A DNA stretch of 64,000 nt from Arthrobacter psychrolactophilus (GTDB lineage Bacteria; Actinomycetota; Actinomycetes; Actinomycetales; Micrococcaceae), in contig NZ_QJVC01000006.1 of assembly GCF_003219795.1 (NCBI RefSeq), forward strand, positions 1 to 64,000, given 5' to 3'. Each line of letters starts with the position of its first letter. Position 1 is the stretch's first letter. A model generated the notes under the pieces. That model saw only the letters and a list, made by a program, of their open reading frames with translations. It had not been told where the DNA came from and made no database searches. Made by a program: the position numbers and the translations under genes. Positions 61,307-64,000 of this stretch are shown here, in pieces.

Positions 61307-61909
61307 GTGCCACCCACCATCAAAGAGCTGCCCACCCTGAGCTGGCAACCCACCTCCGGACAGGCCGTTTATGACGCGGGCGGGGCGTCGCTCACGCTAA
61401 CCGCGGCCGCCACTGTTGACTGGAGCAACGACGCCCTCGGCGGGCCACAACAACATGCCGCGGCAGCACTGGGATTTGTGGCACCGGAGACTTTTTCGCT
61501 CTCGGCCAAGGTGGTGATCGATGGGCCTCGCACCACCTTTGATGCGGGCGCACTGAGCCTATGGGTCAACCCCGAGCACTGGGCCAAGCTGTGCTTTGAA
61601 TACTCTCCGCAGGGTGAGACCATGATTGTCAGCGTCGTGACGAACGGCTACTCGGACGACTGTAACTCTCGCCCCGTGCAGGGCAACTGGACGTATCTGC
61701 GGGTCAGTCGGGTCGGCCCGGGGTGGGTATTTCACGCCTCCGCGGATGGGCAGTTCTGGGAATTCATCCGCCTTTTCCGTCTCGCGAGTGACGCGCCGGT
61801 GCACGTGGGATTCCTGGCGCAGGCGCCCCTCGGGGAGAGCTGCGTGGCACGTTTTGAGGAGATCGACCTGCGTCTTGAGGTGCCGGAGGACCTCCGCGAC
61901 GGCAGCTAG
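61307..61909 (+). CDS. DUF1349 domain protein
   Basis: The protein is 200 residues, of a concanavalin-like beta sandwich. AAAALGFVAPETFSLSAKVV, then FDAGALSLWVNPEHWAKLCF, then SVVTNGYSDDCNSRPV and FEEIDLRLEVPED are DUF1349 blocks. Members bind or cut glycans, but the activity is not known. GTG at 61307 with AAGGA upstream is the start. It diverges from the ABC operon and ends at a shared terminator with mtnN. Confidence 0.87.
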   Translation: MPPTIKELPTLSWQPTSGQAVYDAGGASLTLTAAATVDWSNDALGGPQQHAAAALGFVAPETFSLSAKVVIDGPRTTFDAGALSLWVNPEHWAKLCFEYSPQGETMIVSVVTNGYSDDCNSRPVQGNWTYLRVSRVGPGWVFHASADGQFWEFIRLFRLASDAPVHVGFLAQAPLGESCVARFEEIDLRLEVPEDLRDGS

Positions 61910-61928
61910 CAAGGGCCGGAGTTAACAC

Positions 61929-61968
61929 GAAGGGCGCTTGCCCAGAGGAATCTGAACAAGCGCCCTTC
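61929..61968. terminator. Bidirectional terminator
   Basis: GAAGGGCGCTTG and CAAGCGCCCTTC form a perfect 12-base stem with a 16-base loop between the convergent DUF1349 and mtnN genes. T and A stretches flank weakly. Confidence 0.75.
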
Positions 61969-61994
61969 ATTGTGTGTCATTGCCGGCCAAGAGC

Positions 61995-62756
61995 TCAATA
62001 GGCAGTGACGACTCGGGGAGAACCCGCAGCTGCCCACGCGCCGATGACGGCCGTAACTACTTCGACCGAGCGCTCGGCGGCGTCGTCAACATGCGTCAGG
62101 AAATCAGCGTCAGAAGCCGGGCCACACAGATCCGAGATGCCACGGATCGAGAGGAACGGAGCACCAAAGACATGGCACGTCTGGGCGATGGCGGACGACT
62201 CCATGTCAGTGGCAAGCACCTGATCAAAGAGATCCTTGACCACAACAGCGCGTTCCTGATCGACAAAGGAATCGCTCGAGAGCATCAGGCCCTCGTGCAG
62301 TGTGGCGCCCGCGCGGTGTTCGGGAAGGTCGATGGCGCTAATCTTCAGCAGCGCTGTCGGGACGGGGTAGGACACGGGCATGCCGGGCACCTGACCGAGG
62401 ACGTAACCAAAGGCGCGAGCATCAGCATTGGCATTGATGTTGTCGCTACCGATGACCACATCGCCGACCCGGACCGCATCGCCTAGGCCGCCAGCAGTTC
62501 CGGCGCTGATGACGAGGGGGAGTGCTGCATCGGGTGCGTCAGCATTCGCGAGCACCAGTGCCGAGGTTGCGGCGCTGGCGGCGTTGGCCAGGCCGATGCC
62601 GCCTTGGACGATCAGGGTTTGCACGCCGCTGATGACGCCGCGGCGGTGAATCGCATTGCCGATGCGCTGCGGCTCGCCGACCTCGGTAGCGCGTTCCAGG
62701 AAGGGGGTGATTTCCTCTTCCATAGCCACAATGACAATGACCTCGACGTGGCTCAA
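61995..62756 (-). CDS. mtnN: 5'-methylthioadenosine/S-adenosylhomocysteine nucleosidase
   Basis: The protein is about 253 residues from TTG 62756. [20 protein letters not shown] is the conserved N-terminus. [20 protein letters not shown] is the purine-binding strand, and [20 protein letters not shown] carries the ribose-binding Met-Glu and a catalytic region, followed by [10 protein letters not shown]. It cleaves methylthioadenosine and S-adenosylhomocysteine. The TTG start overlaps the luxS stop (TTGA), so translation is coupled to the next enzyme of the same pathway. Confidence 0.9.
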   Translation of the reverse strand: MSHVEVIVIVAMEEEITPFLERATEVGEPQRIGNAIHRRGVISGVQTLIVQGGIGLANAASAATSALVLANADAPDAALPLVISAGTAGGLGDAVRVGDVVIGSDNINANADARAFGYVLGQVPGMPVSYPVPTALLKISAIDLPEHRAGATLHEGLMLSSDSFVDQERAVVVKDLFDQVLATDMESSAIAQTCHVFGAPFLSIRGISDLCGPASDADFLTHVDDAAERSVEVVTAVIGAWAAAGSPRVVTAY

Positions 62757-63220
62757 GCGGAAACCTGCTCCCACTCAGCACGCTTGGCCAAGAAGGCCCG
62801 AGCGGCATCCTGAGCGGCGCTCAGGGAGTGGTTCTCGCCCCAGCCACACTGGATCTCGTTGGCGGCAGGGACCTCGGTGGCCTGTAAGACATCCGTCAAC
62901 GTGGCCTCGATGAGGTCCAATACGGCCGGAACATTCGGCTCGCCCTGCAGGATGAGGTAGTAGCCGGTCTGGCAACCCATGGGGGAAAAGTCAATGACCT
63001 GCTGGGAATGGTTCCGCGAGCATTCGGCAAACAAGTGCTCGAGGGAGTGAATTGCCTTCATCTCCAAATGGGCAACGTTGGGCTGGGTGAAGCGCACATC
63101 GTATTTGGTGATCACGTCGCCAAGTGGAAGTTCCTTGCGATCGGCGATCCGCACATACGGTGCCGCGACAGACCGGTGATCAAGATTGAATGACTCTACA
63201 TTCATGCGTGAAGGATTCAT
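62753..63220 (-). CDS. luxS: S-ribosylhomocysteine lyase (LuxS)
   Basis: The protein is 155 residues. [15 protein letters not shown] is the metal-binding HxxEH block with the catalytic Cys, and [10 protein letters not shown] holds the third metal ligand Cys. [13 protein letters not shown] is also typical. It converts S-ribosylhomocysteine to homocysteine and the AI-2 precursor DPD. The ATG at 63220 has AGGAAAG 8 bases upstream and is preferred over the extended frame. mtnN follows at once. Together they recycle S-adenosylhomocysteine to homocysteine. Confidence 0.94.
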   Translation of the reverse strand: MNPSRMNVESFNLDHRSVAAPYVRIADRKELPLGDVITKYDVRFTQPNVAHLEMKAIHSLEHLFAECSRNHSQQVIDFSPMGCQTGYYLILQGEPNVPAVLDLIEATLTDVLQATEVPAANEIQCGWGENHSLSAAQDAARAFLAKRAEWEQVSA

Positions 63221-63344
63221 GATTTTACTTTCCTGCTGGGGTGCCAAAGCGGGTCGTGCTCGGGGCCACTTCATGTCACCTTCATAGTAGCCGTCATCGC
63301 CGCCCGGGTGCGTGGCTCCTGCCGGAGGGATCACGCCCTGTGAC

Positions 63345-64000
63345 TTAGGGTTGATGCGATCGTGAGCCAAGGAGTAGCTTGGTCCGCACATCGCCATCGA
63401 CATACTTCGGCTCGGGGGAGAGCTCGTCGCGGGCAGCCTGTGCCAGATCGGGCTTATCGGTCACGATACCGTCCACGCCGGAGCGCAGGAGGGCGCGCAT
63501 GCTCAAGTCACCGTTGACGGTCCACGCATACACGTCCTTGCTCTGTTCATGCGCCGCATCGATCATCTCTGAGGTCAGCGAGGCCTGCTCGATGACATAA
63601 AAGTCGCACAGGGTACTCGGTAAGGAACCGTAGAGCAGCCCAATCGTCAGACCCACGCGCAACTCAGGACGCAGGCTCTTGATATGTTCGACGGCGTCCG
63701 GGTTGAGTGAGTGGAAAATGTTCCCGTCAAAACCATCGACGGCCTCCAGCTCGGCCAGGAACTCCTCCACGAAACCAGGATTTTCATGTCCGGTCACCTT
63801 GAGCTCTATCAACAGCGGCATGCCAATGTCACGGGCCCGGGTCACGTACTCGGCCATGGTGGGAATCGTGTCGCTGTTGCCCTTCATCGTGACGGTGGTC
63901 TCCGTGACGGCTTGGGTGGTCATGTCAAAAATGTTCTCGTTCTTACCGGCGAGCACCAAGAGGTTCGTATCGTGACTGGCCACAAAGTCACCGTCGGCCG
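63345..64000 (-). CDS. Glycerophosphodiester phosphodiesterase, C-terminal part
   Basis: At least 218 residues are present and the gene continues past the window edge. [20 protein letters not shown] carries the catalytic His region, [13 protein letters not shown] the metal-binding Glu, and [20 protein letters not shown], then [11 protein letters not shown], the barrel end, as in GDPD enzymes. It hydrolyses glycerophosphodiesters to glycerol 3-phosphate. The N-terminus, perhaps with membrane helices, is not visible. Confidence 0.88.
   Translation of the reverse strand, partial: ADGDFVASHDTNLLVLAGKNENIFDMTTQAVTETTVTMKGNSDTIPTMAEYVTRARDIGMPLLIELKVTGHENPGFVEEFLAELEAVDGFDGNIFHSLNPDAVEHIKSLRPELRVGLTIGLLYGSLPSTLCDFYVIEQASLTSEMIDAAHEQSKDVYAWTVNGDLSMRALLRSGVDGIVTDKPDLAQAARDELSPEPKYVDGDVRTKLLLGSRSHQP

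Noticed and set aside
1-64000. CRISPR arrays, tRNA and rRNA genes
   Set aside because: No regularly spaced direct repeats and no cloverleaf-like or rRNA-like segments were seen by eye; tRNAscan and Infernal were not available.

Overview
The window looks like chromosomal, accessory-rich DNA of a high-GC Gram-positive bacterium of the Micrococcaceae (Arthrobacter-like). The gene content supports this: GAF-ANTAR regulators, two actinobacterial YbdK-type carboxylate-amine ligases, bacterial topoisomerase IB, DUF6328, DUF6766, DUF3040, DUF4235 and DUF7218 proteins, and a LuxS/MTA-SAH nucleosidase pair. Many starts have AGGAGG-type ribosome sites, and GTG/TTG starts occur. I saw no rRNA, tRNA or CRISPR array. 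Genus is an inference.

Layout. 0.3-2.1 kb: two GAF-ANTAR genes flanking a 96-codon gene. 2.1-5.3 kb: decayed copies of one integrase-type insertion sequence and a zinc-ribbon protein gene. 5.4-22.9 kb: a stress-type island of mostly small genes (two YbdK ligases, two DUF7218/Rho-N proteins, two DUF6328 proteins of which one is broken, DUF6766 with a 27-codon microprotein, CDGSH plus iron-containing redox enzyme, CinA, SDR, PPOX, GlsB-like, topoisomerase IB, DUF892, CsbD), with remnants of a formaldehyde-dehydrogenase-like gene and a ligase D C-terminus. 24-27.5 kb: two TetR modules. 27.5-29.8 kb: pseudogenes of hupE/ureJ and rarA, then a YjbR-type gene. 29.9-36.7 kb: hydrolase - quinone oxidoreductase - hydrolase operon, homocysteine methyltransferase, TetR, Old Yellow Enzyme and SDR. 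37-45 kb: patatin gene with a structured leader, DUF2127 pseudogene, DUF1801, VOC, frameshifted hydrolase, and a 14-helix-type MFS exporter. 44.7-48.5 kb: MarR - acyl-CoA ligase - DUF2177 operon divergent from a DUF1295 gene. 48.5-53 kb: a TspO-like gene without a normal start and a decayed regulator/dehydrogenase/helical-protein cluster. 53-64 kb: mostly intact genes (PASTA lipoprotein, ABM monooxygenase, GyrB-like ATPase fragment, dipeptide/nickel-type ABC transporter, DUF1349, mtnN, luxS, glycerophosphodiesterase).

Working together. The clearest unit is a probable detoxification regulon. The TetR at 34.1-34.7 kb has a perfect 10+10 inverted repeat in its divergent promoter, and a close match lies upstream of the hydrolase-oxidoreductase-hydrolase operon 2 kb away. 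Other regulator/target sets with visible palindromes lie at 25.7, 26.8, 42.8 and 47.5 kb. The patatin gene is preceded by a 17-codon leader ORF and several hairpins.

At least a dozen genes are broken, several by one-base changes. This means either genuine decay or base-call errors in the assembly, and raw reads would decide.
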